A DNA stretch of 64,000 nucleotides from Pseudoscleropodium purum (GCA_963969395.1 OZ017795.1:17112001-17176000); one strand, 5' to 3'. Shown: positions 1 through 11,436, counted from the first letter of the stretch. The notes: generated by a model not told the origin, from the sequence alone. Translations and numbers: made by a program.

Positions 1-257
1 GTCATCTTTAGGTACTTTTGGCTCCATATGGTACATGACCCTTTCACATCTTTGATAACTTTCTAGTCAGCTTGGGCATTAGGAAACATAAGTGCCACCT
101 CACCCTGCAAAATATCATGGATGTCTACCTTGAACCACGTTTCGGGAATGTCGTTCTAGTGGTATTTATGTTTCCACGGTAATCCACTAATCTTACCTAC
201 CGCCACTTTTTGCTTGTATGCTCGTGGATTCAAAAGAAATACTTCGTCTTTGCAGCG
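1..257 (-). pseudogene. Probable C-terminal piece of a CACTA-associated ORF
   Basis: The minus strand reads in one frame as protein-like sequence containing KDEVFLLNPRAYKQKVAVGK, then a region with W-F-K-V-D-I-H-D-I and V-A-L-M-F-P-N-A. Two in-frame stops interrupt it. The layout (a VFLL start, a short gap, a V-x-V-x-I strand, then a P-N/A-rich tail) is reminiscent of the end of the plant Transposase_24/Ptta-type protein. That similarity is weak and from memory. It runs off the window start, so its end is not seen. It lies downstream of the FCP1-like relic on the same strand and could be its last exon. Confidence 0.4.
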
Positions 258-817
258 ATACTGTAAGCAGGCCACCAATTAGAAAATATACATCAAGGCA
301 CAACGCAAATAATACATCAAAGTCATTCCACATACATTCCTACTATAGGACGACTCGCATCTGTCTTGGACATGATTGCAATGTGACTGGAAAATGAGTT
401 CTCATTTACTTGTTGCTAAAAAGGACTTCTTCATTACTTCCTTGTGACTACGAGTCCACAAAGCATATTGGATAGAAGTACTTCAGGCAGACAGGTGAAA
501 ATGCCACGGGTATCCTTCATGGACTAGAAGTAATATGAAGCTTCTCGAACCAACTATAGCAAAATGACTCACTCTCACATTCAATTGAACTTTATGAAAT
601 GGTGCCCCAACAATTCCATTCTACCACCATGGACATAGAGCAAATTTGTCAACCGCTTGTAAATCATGATAGAAGAGCCAACATCTACAATACATCGTAG
701 TCTACCATGGAACTACAATTAGAAGGCTAAACTTACTGATTTCGAGGCTGGAAGGGAAGCTTTTTTGGCTGCTGCCGATGCAAATCTTTGTTGGGCCTCC
801 CGCTTCTATCCTTTTAT
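258..817. other. Interior CACTA DNA without recognised gene
   Basis: I see no open frame of useful length or recognisable motif here. It separates two minus-strand coding relics and may be intronic. Confidence 0.4.
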
Positions 818-2200
818 CTACACACGTACAAATTGGTCATTAGAAAAGAAGATCAAAGGAAGGTGAGGGGGCGCTTTCACATGTGCAAGCCCATAGGTAG
901 CTAATCCCTTCACCTTCCACAATGTCCAGAAACTCATATGCATGTCCAACACGGCTCTGTGCAACATTTGTGACATGGATTCATTGACAATTTCGGGGAA
1001 TTCGGATCGAAAATTAGCAACGTCTGCGCTTGAGTGCAAAGCCTCCAACAATGGTTACAAGTACCATTTCATGTATTCCTTGTCATCTACCAATGAGTAC
1101 ATCCACTTCACATAGAATGGAGTATTGATGATTACATTAGCCTCTGGATTGCATTAGACCCTACTGTGTTTACTGTCTACTATCACTATATTAGCTGCAC
1201 TGAAACAAGGTCATGTTGCATACACTGCCTTCAATTGCTTACCCCACTCGGTTGGACAACCATCTCTAATGTCCTCACCCTCAAGAACTTTACTTGACCA
1301 AACAAACAAGGGGGTTCTGGACCCTTAAGCTTTCATATCAGCCAAGATTGTAGACAACACGTCTTCCATATGGAGCTTACTGCTGCTACCCTAGAAGCCT
1401 ACACAGTAATTGCTAAAGCATCGACAAAAGAAGGACTTCAACCATGGTCAAAATACTATTCTTTGAAGCGCAGTTTGAATGGTACTTCGAATTGCAGGGT
1501 TTGGGTTTTGTTTAGATAACATACTACAATCTAACAATGTACCATGTACATTGAAAATAATTAATTTTGAGTGACCACAGTTTCTAAATTCAGACATGAG
1601 GCAAGAAGTACTGGAAGGTCTCACCTCACTTGACATTACTGGACAAACGCCGGGTGGGGTAAATACCTTCAATGGTGACTTTGGTGGTTTCTTAGACTTT
1701 TTTTGTGACGGCGATGGGACTCCCATGGTTGCTTCTATTGACTTCACCCTCTCTCTAGTAACCTCCTCGACATCCATTATGTTCCTCTCTACCTGACGTG
1801 TTCCAATTTCGACATCACCGTCCTCTTCCTCTGCTTCCTCTGCTACGCCGGCGTTGTTTGTCGGTGAAGGTGCCGGTGAAGGTCCTCCACTATCAGGCAT
1901 ACCCGGTTCCCGCTCTCCCTTGGTAGGATCCTCACCCACTACCGGTTGTTGTTCAACTGTTGAGATCTCTTCACGTCCTTTGGGAGAGTGGGCTGCAATT
2001 TTGGCAATTGCTTGTGAGTGCAAGACTATTGGTGCCGTCGGAGCTAATGGGGGAGGCAAAGATGGAGCGTCAACCTCCACAATGGACTCCAACACTGCCT
2101 TCGTCACTGGTTGCGGGTCTATTTGCGTTTCAAAGACCAAAACTTTCTTAGTCATTGACTCATTGACAACCTGTTCAACCACCTTCCACCCTTTGGGCAT
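818..2200 (-). pseudogene. FCP1/NIF-type HAD phosphatase relic carried by the CACTA element
   Basis: One continuous minus-strand frame runs from the Met at 2,200 to about 818 with at least six in-frame stops, several at positions where Trp is expected. The first 200 residues are low-complexity and rich in P, E and S. Residues 210-225 read HSKLIIFNVHGTLLDCS, matching HAD motif I of the FCP1 family (DxDGT-L). Both catalytic Asp positions are altered (N217, H219), while G220 and T221 remain. Further on come TPLFVWSSK, IVIVDSKHSR (HAD motif III region) and CNPEANVII, in the order usual for FCP1/NLI-interacting-factor phosphatases. The family removes phosphate from protein Ser, for example on the RNA polymerase II tail. 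With stops and altered catalytic residues this copy is dead. It may be captured host sequence or standard cargo of this transposon family. Confidence 0.75.
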
Positions 2201-2210
2201 GCATTCACAG

Positions 2211-2525
2211 TTAAATTACTTGGGCTTCAGGTGGGATCCCCCATGTGGCTTCACGAGGGTCCAAGTGAAATTCATCCTCAGATAAGGTTATGTCATCAAC
2301 TACTGCAGTCACCCAATTTCCCGATTTCTTCTGTGGTTTGGCAGAAGGCCCTCTTCTCTGTTCCAGTGCACCACTTCCGGAGGGACTCCATTCATCCGCA
2401 TGTGCTGAATTCCTCATGAAGGTGGAGAACATTGAACGCAATTCACCTATGGCCTCAGAAGTGGTTATTGAAGTTGCTACGAAATGTTGGAGCTTCACAT
2501 CAACATCCTTCCTCCATAATTCCAT
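2211..2525 (-). pseudogene. Upstream coding piece of the FCP1-like relic (unknown domain)
   Basis: A 104-codon minus-strand frame starts MELWRKDVDVKLQHFVATS and ends in an acidic stretch, DDITLSEDEFHLDPREATWG. It lies directly upstream of the FCP1-like relic but in a different frame, with only about 10 bases between, so the junction is a frameshift or a degraded intron. The amphipathic, helix-like beginning and the Lys/Ser-rich middle suggest a linker or coiled segment. I do not recognise the domain. Confidence 0.4.
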
Positions 2526-3734
2526 GGCCTCCCAACAACTTGAGTCACCTTTTGCCCCCGCCTACTCATAGATACATACATGACAATGAGGTCACAAGAC
2601 CCCGAGTTAGGTTAAAGATGCAAAATATGACTGATACTGCACAGTGACTAGGAAATGACTAAGCCACAATTGCGAACAAGGGAAGGTCATTTCCAATGAC
2701 TTCAACTATGAGAACTACTGGTGTACCATTAGGGGTGGGCATTACCAATCGACAAAGTAACTTCATGATGTAAAGTTGGCACGGCAAAATCAAGAAAAAA
2801 AAAAGGGAACACAAAGAGGCATTGTTAAATGTACATACTTACAATATTTTGAAGCTCAGTGAAAATTGTGGTATTTGTGACACAATACTGACAACAACAA
2901 AAATTGGAAATTGATATGTGTGCGTCTCGGAGTACGAAGACGCATACAAAAATTGGCTACTTACAACTCAGTTTCTTTTCCACTACATATGTCACTGATC
3001 AAGGTACATCCTACACCCTATATCCAGAAGAGATGGGGAAGGACAAATCCATTGTGCTGTGAAAGAACTGGAAGAAAAAAAATCCAAAAAAATTTGGGAA
3101 CGGAAATGAATCCTCGACTGTGTGCTCGGAAGTCTTGTGCTTCAGATAACTATGACTCTTAAACGACTCTTGAATGACTATGTGACTCAAATATGACTTA
3201 AAACAACTTCAGTATGACTGCAACACGACTGAACAAGTAAAGCAATGCAACTCTACCCTAGACCGCTAACACAGCACAAAGGCACGTCATGCTTCAAATG
3301 ATATTCAATGATGCCAACTCTCATGCATTTGGCAACATAGTGCATCCATTGACGTGACAAGCAAAAACTGGTGATTGCTTGCCACATCCAGATAGGTGGA
3401 AGTCCCCTACCACATACCCGACCGGACAACTGAATCCACTTATTAAACAGCCCCAATCCTCACACACGCAAACAAAACAATTTACCTCTGAACCAGAAGG
3501 GGAACTCACAGTGCAAGCTAATCTTGGCCATTCACTTGAAAGACTCCCCTCGCCATCATCCATTATGCCACTGCTTGTCTCGGGACCTCTTCCCTATCAA
3601 CATTATAGAAAGTTGTACTTCATCTTTGTCCACTAAGCACAAGAAAAGAAACCATTGCGTGGACCCTCAAACCTACACAAACTTGCATTTCACAATTAAA
3701 TAACAGAACTCAACAAGGATATTGGACACTTACT
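2526..3734. repeat. Non-coding CACTA segment rich in ATGACT/AGTCAT motifs
   Basis: No convincing coding sequence is seen. Motifs of the type ATGACT, GTGACT and GTCATT recur, densely at 2,590-2,730 and 3,145-3,235. They match motif clusters elsewhere in the element (5.24-5.29, 6.11-6.17, 10.65-10.76, 12.11-12.18, 13.26-13.33 and 13.99-14.43 kb). They look like dispersed binding sites for a CACTA-encoded protein. Confidence 0.5.
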
Positions 3735-4511
3735 GTTGAGGACGGGCCACTAGATTTTCCTCTCCTCCCCACACGACAGATTCTTCATACTCTGTTGTAC
3801 AATAGCCATCATCCCTGTCTTTTCTTTCTGCTTGTTTGTGTTCTAGTAGTCCTTCAGGCGGTCCCACTCCGGTTTGTCGACATGAAGAGGAGGAGTGTCA
3901 ATTCCCTTCAAATATCGATTCTTGAGGCGACATCTTTTTGCCTTTAGGTACCTCGACACGGCCAACCTAAATCCCACCATACTCAGCGGATTCCCCAAGT
4001 ACTCGAACTTATTGTCCAAGACGGCTTTGAGCTTTTGCAATGTGTGTGGCTCATGCTTGGACTAGTTCACCACACTTACGTCTAGACATTTTGGGACCAA
4101 GTCGTGCAAAGTTTCATCCCAAGTGTTTCTCCCTTTGCAAGTGGTATCCACTTTGTTGCCTGGTAATACAAACACTTGGTTTGGCTCCACTCTTATAAGG
4201 GCACGTTGGCGATTGACCAAATCGTAATGAGCTTTTCGCTTCCTTCGAGCATTGCGATCGTCAATGTCTTCTACAAGGGCAAGTGCATTCTGTCCAACCC
4301 ATGCAGTTTGGGATTACAGCTGGATTGGCATGTAGTGTCCTGGCACCCACGCGAGGTTCGGTTGGCTGGATTCAATTGCTGGAGGAGGATGCGGTGGTGG
4401 TGCAATGTGCACTGGCACACATTGGCCCGACGTTGTCTTGTTCCTCTTTGTCCTGTTGTCAAGCAAAGGTTCTTCGTCCTCTAGCTCAAGGTCATCTTCA
4501 AAAGAATCCAT
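3735..4511 (-). pseudogene. TNPA/Ptta-like (plant En/Spm transposase accessory) relic
   Basis: A single minus-strand frame runs from the Met at 4,511 to about 3,735, interrupted by stops near 4,314, 4,062 and 3,843. It begins with an acidic, Pro-rich N-terminus (MDSFEDDLELEDEEPLLDN), then a basic patch (DDRNARRKRKAHYDL). It then reads NTWDETLHDLVPK, LKAVLDNKFEYLGNP and DKPEWDRLKDY, where the last stop replaces the expected Trp. This is the arrangement of Ptta/En/Spm (TNPA-like) proteins, which in maize bind subterminal repeats of the element and help the TNPD/TNP2 transposase. It is divergent from the TNP2 gene that starts at 6.4 kb. The family call rests on the overall pattern and the conserved W-x2-L-x-D-Y-W block. 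Confidence 0.65.
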
Positions 4512-6421
4512 AAGCTCTTCCTCTCATCCTACCGAAGAAGCTGTTACTTTTCAAAACGATTCACAAATTCACTACCCTAAACCCAATAGTAAAGATGCAA
4601 GCATCATAGGAAGACAAATCCTTCAATTTCTGAGGAAGAACCCTAAAACACTAAACCCTCAATGATACAAAAATCCTAAAACTGCTAAACCGATCCTGGA
4701 GGAACGATAAGAGATGTGCATTTATCTGCGGACTTTTTCTCCTTGTCGAATTGCCGCTCAACATGTGTATAAGCAATGGTGAGGTGCATCATACCTATCA
4801 CGATGGCACCGCCATGATATTTTGTCGCCTCCAACGATGAGTCTTTCGCGGACCTCATCTGAGGGCTCCGCTTGCCTCCCTCTGCCTCCCTTGCTTTCCT
4901 AACTAGAACGCTTGCCCGCTGTAAACTCCTCCGCACAACTTTGTTACCTCTCTTTTCAAAAATAGGAGGTGGTTTACTACCCTAGGCCTTGGCATTAGCT
5001 TTATACCTACCTTGACATCCAGAAAAATCGGCCTGTATAGGAAAACACTAGCAATGACGTTGACAAAGTACGAGACAAATCACATGACACTGGCGCGCAC
5101 TCACTCTGGGCGAGAAGGCAGGGTTGGACAAGGGTTTTGCAAAAACATAAGACATAGTTCTCAAGGAAAGAAGACGACCATAGTCGCTCCTACGTGGCGG
5201 CCACGTAGGGAACATGGCTTCTTCAAGAATGTTTCTGGAATGTGACTAATTAAGGACTCACAAATGACTTTCATGTGACTCTAACGGAGTGACCAACAAG
5301 TCTAGAGACATAAAATCCAATTCCGAAGGTTCTCATGAACAACAAACTTATCACTTGTGGGCAAATGAATCATTGGGACACAGTGTTGGGTGTAGGAAAC
5401 CATATGAATGCGCCGCCTTTGTGCTTCAAAAAACATGCAAGGGACAAGTTCAGACGATAACGGTACTTTTGTTCATACTCAGGAGTCCTCTATAAACTAT
5501 GAACTCTTCCATATATAAGCACATCAACATGGCAAATCCGTAGAGCTCAAATTACAACGCTTGCAGCAAGAACTCCGTTGTTAAAGGTTGTATGCATACT
5601 GGCTTAAAGAAATTGAGAGAGCTTTGTTGAGGGAAAGGGGTCGGAAAATTACAGCTCCACTCTTGCTGCCAAGGCTGGAGCAACCATCTATTGCATTTGG
5701 ATGACGTTCTCGTCACATAACATTTCATAAATTCCCTTCTCAAGCGGTGGACTATCCGACGGCGCTTCCATTGTACGGTGTAAGTCTTCTGAACGTTCTC
5801 TTGTCACGCATGGGTTCACGATGAACTCTGATCTCTCGTCAAGTTGCCCTATCACCCAGTCCATCGCTTCACTGTCATCTTGGTTTGAGGGCGGAAGCTC
5901 CTCCACATTAGCAATTGTAGCAGAAAGAGAGAGTGAGCTGCTATGGGAGTCGCGAAATTGGAAGGAAGAAATGAGCTATTGTCGTGATAGTAGGAGAACT
6001 TGATGAGCGGAGGTGATGTAAGGCTCTCTTGTGATGAGTGCCATCGGTTACCAACAGCTCGTCATTAAATTGAGGATTCTGACAATAGTAATCAACATTT
6101 AATAGACATATGTCAGTCATTTACTTGTGTAGTTTTTCGACTATGCAATGACTGGTGGAGTCATTCAAGAGTTACTAAAGACGCCAATCAATGCTGAAAG
6201 TAGCACTACAACTCACATTTTTCGGAAATGGAAGGTATCGTTGATGGAGGCTAAATAAGTCCACCTATAGCCGTCCCTTCACAGGTTCCAGTCCATTACC
6301 CTCCTGCTTTCAGCTCTCTACATGATATGGTAACAAATTTGCCAAACCGGTGAAGATGATTCTTGCTAGGCTTCCATTGTCCGACAATGGCAAATAGAGA
6401 CTTAGAGATGAGCACCTCTGG
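4512..6421. other. Inter-gene region between divergent CACTA genes
   Basis: This separates the minus-strand TNPA-like relic from the plus-strand TNP2 relic and probably held both promoters. Two minus-strand open stretches could be extra 5' exons of the minus-strand gene: 4,685-4,936 (basic, LVRKAREAEGGKRSPQ) and 5,688-5,906 (acidic, MEELPPSNQDDSEAMDW). I recognise neither. GACT motif clusters occur near 5,240-5,295 and 6,110-6,175. Confidence 0.4.
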
Positions 6422-7732
6422 TTGAGGGAGTTACAACGAGCTAGAGAGTACAATGTAAAGAAACTGCATTGTCCTTGTATGAAGTGCAAAGGTCATATTA
6501 AGAGACTTCTCCTAAAGAACGTTCAAGCTCACCTTGTACATCATGGAAGGCATCCGGATTGTCGCATTTGGAGAGGCCCGAGCGCAAGAGATTCCTCTGA
6601 TGAGGAGTGGGAGCAAGAATTTTGGGGATCGCATAGAGAGGCATCAGAAGGCATGGACACCCTAGATGTTGATGTTGACACAATAGGCATGCTAAATCAG
6701 GCATTGCATCCAATGGACGCTCCAACATTTTGGGCCGAAAGAGTTCAAGAGGAAATGAGGAATGCCTTTTTGACGGCGGACTCTATCCACGAAGAGTGTA
6801 TAGAGGTGTTCCACAGTGATGTTGCAAAGACTGAGGAATGTCGTAACGAGCATCCTCCTCCCTCCAAAGGGATTGATAGACTTGACAATGACAACCAGCG
6901 CCCTCCAATTGCAAGCATTGATGGAGTTCACAATAACAAAAGCTTTGATGCCAAGGTGCTGCAAGGGTACCTAGAGCCTCTGTACGATGAAGTTGCTTCA
7001 AGCAAACTCGCAGCGATGGTCTTGTTGATGAATTTGTGCACTGTACATGGTGTAAGCAACTACTACGCCAACGAATTGTTCAACATTTTGCATTTTCATC
7101 TCTTACCGAGGAACAATAATTTGCTTCAAAATTACTACACCGCGTAAGCCTTGACAGGGAAATTGGATTTGACGTACAATACCATCTATGCATGTGAACG
7201 AGGTTGTTTGCTTTTTCATGGGCCCTATGAGCAAGACCTATGGTGCCCCAAGTGTGGTGGTCGCAGATACCGGGATAAGGAGCAGCATTGTTTTCCAATA
7301 AAGGTGTTGTGGCACTTCTCCATCATTCCCAACCTACAGCACATGTTCATGAGTCCAAAAATCTCGTAGCTCTTGGTTTGGCATGTAGAGAATCAGAGCA
7401 ACTGTGACAGAGGCGACAGCCTAGTCAGGCATCCCTATGATTCCAAAGCTTGGAAGTATTTTGAGGAAAATGTGGATCCTTCCTTTGCCTGGGATCCTAA
7501 GAATGTTCACTTTGCCTTAGCAGCTGATGGAGTGAACCCTTACAAGCAAAATAGGACATCATGGTCAACATGGCCAATGTTGCTATTGAACTACAATTTA
7601 TCCCTTTGGTTGAGCACAAAGAAGTTTTTCATTTTATTGGCACTCTTAATTCCAGGGAGAGAGTCAGTAACGGGTGATGTGTTTGACGTATATTTAGAGC
7701 CGCTAGTGGAGGAATTGTTGGAGCTTTAGGCC
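6422..7732 (+). pseudogene. TNP2-type CACTA transposase, N-terminal part
   Basis: One plus-strand frame with stops at 7,145, 7,367 and 7,727. The N-terminus has the transposase-associated domain: basic VKKLHCPCMKCKGHIKR, then HLVHHGRHPDCRIW, then an acidic stretch. After a diverged linker come the TNP2 hallmarks: LDLTYNTIYACERGCLLFHG, a CPKCGGRRY zinc-knuckle-like pair, KVLWHFSIIPNLQHMF, WHVENQS, HPYDSKAWKYFEE, FALAADGVNPYKQN, LLLNYNLSLWLSTKKFF, LLIPG, and DVFDVYLEPLVEELLEL with the expected next Trp as a stop. TNP2 is the catalytic transposase of CACTA elements. The reading is interrupted after 7,732 and resumes near 9,878. Confidence 0.92.
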
Positions 7733-9877
7733 AAGTCCCTGCCCATAACGTTGTCGGGTAGAGAGGAGCGCGCTTTAGGAATACACGGGGTGTTTGGCTG
7801 CAACTGTTTGTTGTATTCTTGGTGTCTTCTTCAATCATCAATCTTTAGTCTTCAAATGGTGCTCGTTGGCCTATCCTGTGTGGGCTTTAGATAGGTATAA
7901 GGGTCAAGGAAGGGATAAGAAACCACGAGATACGGGACGGGTAAAACGAGACAGTAAACACGAGCTACTGTCCGAATGATGGGATCCTAAACCTCAAATT
8001 CACGGTTTGCTGGCCAAAACTCCAGACCGTGAGAACAAGAAAGTCTCGACTATGTGGGCCATTAACCCCACTTCGTCACCACGACAATAAATGGGGTTGA
8101 GTCTTGGTTTTACCCAGACCGCACGCAACAAGGTTTACAAAGCAAAAAGAAATAAAAGACAAAGAGCCTCCAAATCAAGCTAGGAATAACAAAGCCACAT
8201 CCCACACATACATATAAAAAAAATTCAAAACATTCCTCTTCAAGTTTTGGATTCTTCAAATCTTCAATTTTCAAGTCTTCATGTTTTAATAAAAACAATG
8301 AGAAATCTTCAAAGTAGTACCCTAAAGTAGCTACGACCTTTTATCTAGTGCCACAGATGGCTCACAACTCCAAATGCTAAGTGCAATAGCATTTTGGAAA
8401 GCTAACCCAATAACCTAACACCTCTCCAAAATTCACTTCATTCTAAACTACTGTCCAAAAGTCATAGGCAAACAAAGTGGTGGCTCTTCTCCTTCTTGCC
8501 AACCAACCACTGCCTCTTCAAACTTCTATAACTTATAATCTACAAACCCTAAACACAAGTGTGATAGCAATTTGGAAAGTTGACACATCTGACTACAACA
8601 TGTAAGAATTTCACTAAGAATTAAAACTCTGTCCATAAATTACAGCCCAATAAAGTCTCGGTCTCTTATTTTGAGAATCCACTCAACCTCTAAACTTCTA
8701 CACTCTATAATTTATTCAATAAAACTCCAAATAGCTCGTGTGATAGCTATTTAGAGAGATAAATAAACAAACTAACACTCATAAAATTTTCAAAAGAAAT
8801 CCTTATACTGACCGAAGTTTATGACCCTCCAAAGTTTCGGCTTTGCTCTTCACAAGTGGCAGCCAACCTCCAAGTCATCACACCTCCATAACTTCTTCCT
8901 CCAAGCTCAAAATCTTAAGTTTAATGACTTTTTGGAAAGCTAAGATTAAGATGAACACACTTCTAAAGTCCCTTTGCAAATTGATGGACTGAACGTCAGC
9001 TATGGCTTGACAAAGTCTCAGCCTTTTTTAATGAAAGACACTAAAACTTCTCAAATTCAAACGCTCATAACTTTTTCATCGTAACTCCAAATCAAACTTG
9101 CAAACTCATTTTGGAAATTCAATTTTACAAGGAACAATCTCACCAAATTTCATTACCAAAAGCCTCATACAATGGGAGATATCACTCCTTGAAGTTTCGG
9201 ATTTTCTTTCACACCGAAATTCCACTATTCACTCCTATACACACACACACACCTCCACACCCTCTAAGGAATCTCCCCAAACTACTTTTCAACCCTCTTT
9301 TCAAGCAAGGAAGTGGGCCACATCAACCCATACTCCTCTCTTTTCAAGCCCTATCAAAGATACCCCTTTCTTTCTCCTTTTTTATTTTCCAAATTCACCT
9401 AATCCTTTAGCAATTTTAATTAAAAGAAAGGCAAAAAAAACACATGAGCCTTCCAATCAACTAGATAAGTAAAATTAAATGAACAAACCTAATAAAAATA
9501 TCACTATAAAGTAGCCACGTGCCCTTATGGGTATAAAAGCATTGAAATTCATCTTCTAGTCGTCAAGTCGCGGACTTGGTTGGTTGGAGAAGCGGTGGTC
9601 TTTGGCCGCCCGCCGGTCCGGGTTTGAATCCAATTGGACCCGTCGAGTGGCTTAGGTGGCCTACGGCTTGGCAAGCTAATGAGGCAGGAAATTGAACCAG
9701 CCAACCCACCATCTACCTCTCCTGAGCTGTACTTGTGATAAGACGGTGCAACATCCGTATGCTAACGGGCGCTCCGTTGCATCAAACCGTGGTTCTTACC
9801 ACGACCAACTTCTTTTATCTCAACTCTTTGTTTATTGAAACTCAAACACACAAAGCTCAGTAGATATATTTATATGA
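7733..9877. mobile_element. 2.1 kb non-coding block interrupting TNP2 (insertion or long intron)
   Basis: TNP2 coding stops at 7,732 and resumes at 9,878. Between them there is no coding signal. From about 8,280 to 9,200 the sequence is semi-periodic: phrases such as CTCCAAAT...GATAGC-TTTTGGAAAGCTAA and AAAGTCTCGG recur in roughly 200-base steps. This style is common in LTRs of plant Ty3/gypsy elements, so a solo LTR or LTR fragment is possible. I could not fix its termini or TSD. A tRNA-related SINE lies at its 3' side. Confidence 0.5.
9565..9830 (+). mobile_element. tRNA-derived SINE
   Basis: A GC-rich segment inside AT-rich DNA holds a split RNA polymerase III promoter. A box A-like TGGTTGGAGAAG lies at 9,581-9,592 and a box B, GGTTTGAATCC (one change from GGTTCGAATCC), at 9,621-9,631, about 40 bases apart as in tRNA genes. 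No cloverleaf acceptor stem or CCA is evident. The following 200 bases are tRNA-unrelated and end near a T/A-rich stretch, the normal SINE layout. Both ends are approximate. Confidence 0.65.
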
Positions 9878-10324
9878 TGGAAGAATTTCCATCAAGACAA
9901 CGTCACTAAGGATGCAGGTGAAAAGGCTTTTCAATTGCGTGCCATGTTGCTATAGACTATACACGACTTCCCGGGGTATGGCATAGTTGGAGGATTTTGT
10001 CATCAAGGGTATGCAACGTGTCTATGGTGTGGTGAAGACCTTGGTGCTGAGCATTCTATTAAAATGTCCAAGCAAACTTAAGGTGAGACTCGTCGATGGC
10101 TATCTGAAGATCATCATTACAGATTAGAAGGTATGGACCACTTTGATGGATTAATGGAAAACCGCTCGAAACCTCGGGCTGTGACTGTGGAGGAACAAAT
10201 GCAGCACGCACTATAGTGTGAGGCATGGAAAACTGCCGGAAACAGAGAAGGTGCCACATAGGACCCCTCCAAAAAATTTGGCCTGAAACAATTGAGCATT
10301 CTATTTAGATTGCCATACTGGAGG
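9878..10324 (+). pseudogene. TNP2-type CACTA transposase, middle part
   Basis: The frame resumes as NVTKDAGEKAFQLRAMLL, a stop at 9,953 in place of Trp, then TIHDFPGYGIVGGFCHQGY, then CLWCGED. This is the diagnostic TNP2 block normally reading LRA-LLWTI-DFPAYG and a C-x2-C pair. It continues through stops to GLKQLSILFRLPYWR, ending at a GTAAGT splice donor near 10,325. The following intron contains a GC-rich MITE (10,385-10,645). Confidence 0.88.
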
Positions 10325-10384
10325 GTAAGTGTCTCTAAATTTTGGCCTTTTTGAGCAAAAAACCTTAGATGGGACTTGTACGTG

Positions 10385-10645
10385 CAGGATTGACAAGACT
10401 GTCGGACGTCCGGGACGTCCGGATGCGAACGCTATGTCTGCAGCGTCCGCTGACATTCGCGGACGCCGTTCGCCCCGTCCGCCTTGTCTGCCTCGCCTTA
10501 TCCGCCCTATCCGCCCCGTCCGCCCCCGTCCGCCCCTGTCCGTCCACCCCCGTCTGCCTTCCGACGGCGGGAAGGACGCTGCGTTTGCTGGCGTCCATGT
10601 GGACGGAGGCCTTTTTTGGGCAGACGTAGAGATTCGTCAACGTTG
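10385..10645 (+). mobile_element. GC-rich hAT-type MITE, copy 1
   Basis: Starts CAGGATTGAC and ends GTCAACGTTG, near-perfect inverted termini. The flanks TGTACGTG and CGTACGTG form an 8-bp TSD with one mismatch, as expected for hAT transposition. The interior is very GC- and CpG-rich, with a CCGCCCCGT-type simple repeat and the shared core TTCCGACGGCGGGAAGGACG. It lies in an intron of the TNP2 relic. Confidence 0.85.
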
Positions 10646-10654
10646 CGTACGTGA

Positions 10655-10799
10655 CTTTCCAGTCACCCGCTAGTTCTTCCAAGTCATTTATGAGTTACCA
10701 TTATAGTGATATGTCAACGTTTGACTACGAAATGACGTATGTAACCAGGTTGTGACTATGGACTTGTACTTAATCTATTGGTCATGTTTACATTGCTAG
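10655..10799. repeat. GACT/AGTC-rich intronic segment of TNP2
   Basis: Short stretch between the MITE and the next TNP2 exon with several CAGTCA, AAGTCATTT, ATGACG and GTGACT motifs. No coding is seen. Confidence 0.4.
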
Positions 10800-11164
10800 T
10801 ATCTTCTCATTTGCTACACGCTAAACCTTATACATTGCAAAATGAATCTTGCCAAGAACTTTCTGAAAACCATATTAGGGAAGGACACAGTCAAAGTGTG
10901 GAGGGATCTACAACGCCAAAATGTCAGGAGGCACTTGTAGCTCGCTCCACACCCACGTAAGGTAGGGAAGATGGTAAAGCCACGAGCATCTTATGTTTTG
11001 TCCTAACAGGAATTTGAAAAGTTTGTCAAGTGCATACAGGATTTGAAAACACCTGTGGGGTACTCCTCAGACCTTAGCAAGTGTCTCTGCAAGAAGAATT
11101 TGGGTGGCCTAAAGTCGCATGATTACCATATTTTGATGTAACAGATTATGCCACTAGTTCTTTG
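10800..11164 (+). pseudogene. TNP2-type CACTA transposase, HNLDVMHIEKN-region exon
   Basis: After a likely splice acceptor near 10,799 the frame reads LLICYTLNLIHCKMNLAKNF, a decayed form of the TNP2 block LLIRH-LD-MHIEKN. It continues to LKTILGK, FEKFVKCIQDLKTPVGYSS, then NLGGLKSHDYHILM, the very conserved GLKSHD block of the region before DUF4218. In-frame stops lie near 10,940, 11,008 and 11,140. A second MITE interrupts the exon at 11,165. Confidence 0.85.
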
Positions 11165-11436
11165 TAGGGTTGACAAATTAGTACGTCCGCCCCAAAATAA
11201 CGTCCGTAACCCGGACGTTCGTCCTCACAGACACCAGCGGACGTAGCGTCCCTCCCGCCCTCGGAAGGCGGACAGGTGGGGTACGGCGGACGGGTGAGGC
11301 GGACGGACGGGGCGGACGAGGCGGATAGGGCGGGGCGGGCGGGGTGGGGCGGACGAGACCGCAAATGTCAACGGATGCTATGGACACAGCATCTGTGTTC
11401 AGACGTCCCAGACGTCCGACCATCCTGTCAACCCTG
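11165..11436 (-). mobile_element. GC-rich hAT-type MITE, copy 2 (inverted)
   Basis: Same family as the copies at 10.4, 15.3 and 19.3 kb but reversed. Termini are TAGGGTTGAC and GTCAACCCTG. The flanks GTTCTTTG and GTTTTTTA match at 6 of 8 positions, consistent with an old TSD. It contains the shared core in reverse and a long GGCGGACGG-type repeat. It lies inside a coding exon of the TNP2 relic, so it landed after the gene was dispensable, or it killed it. Confidence 0.82.

Noticed and set aside
9565..9640. Functional tRNA gene
   Set aside because: Box A and box B are present, but I find no acceptor stem pairing or clean cloverleaf, and a non-tRNA body follows.
10385..10645. GC-rich blocks as host CpG-island promoters or contamination
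   Set aside because: Four copies with the same inverted ends and 8-bp target duplications show they are inserted mobile elements. The open frames across them are by-products of GC-rich sequence.
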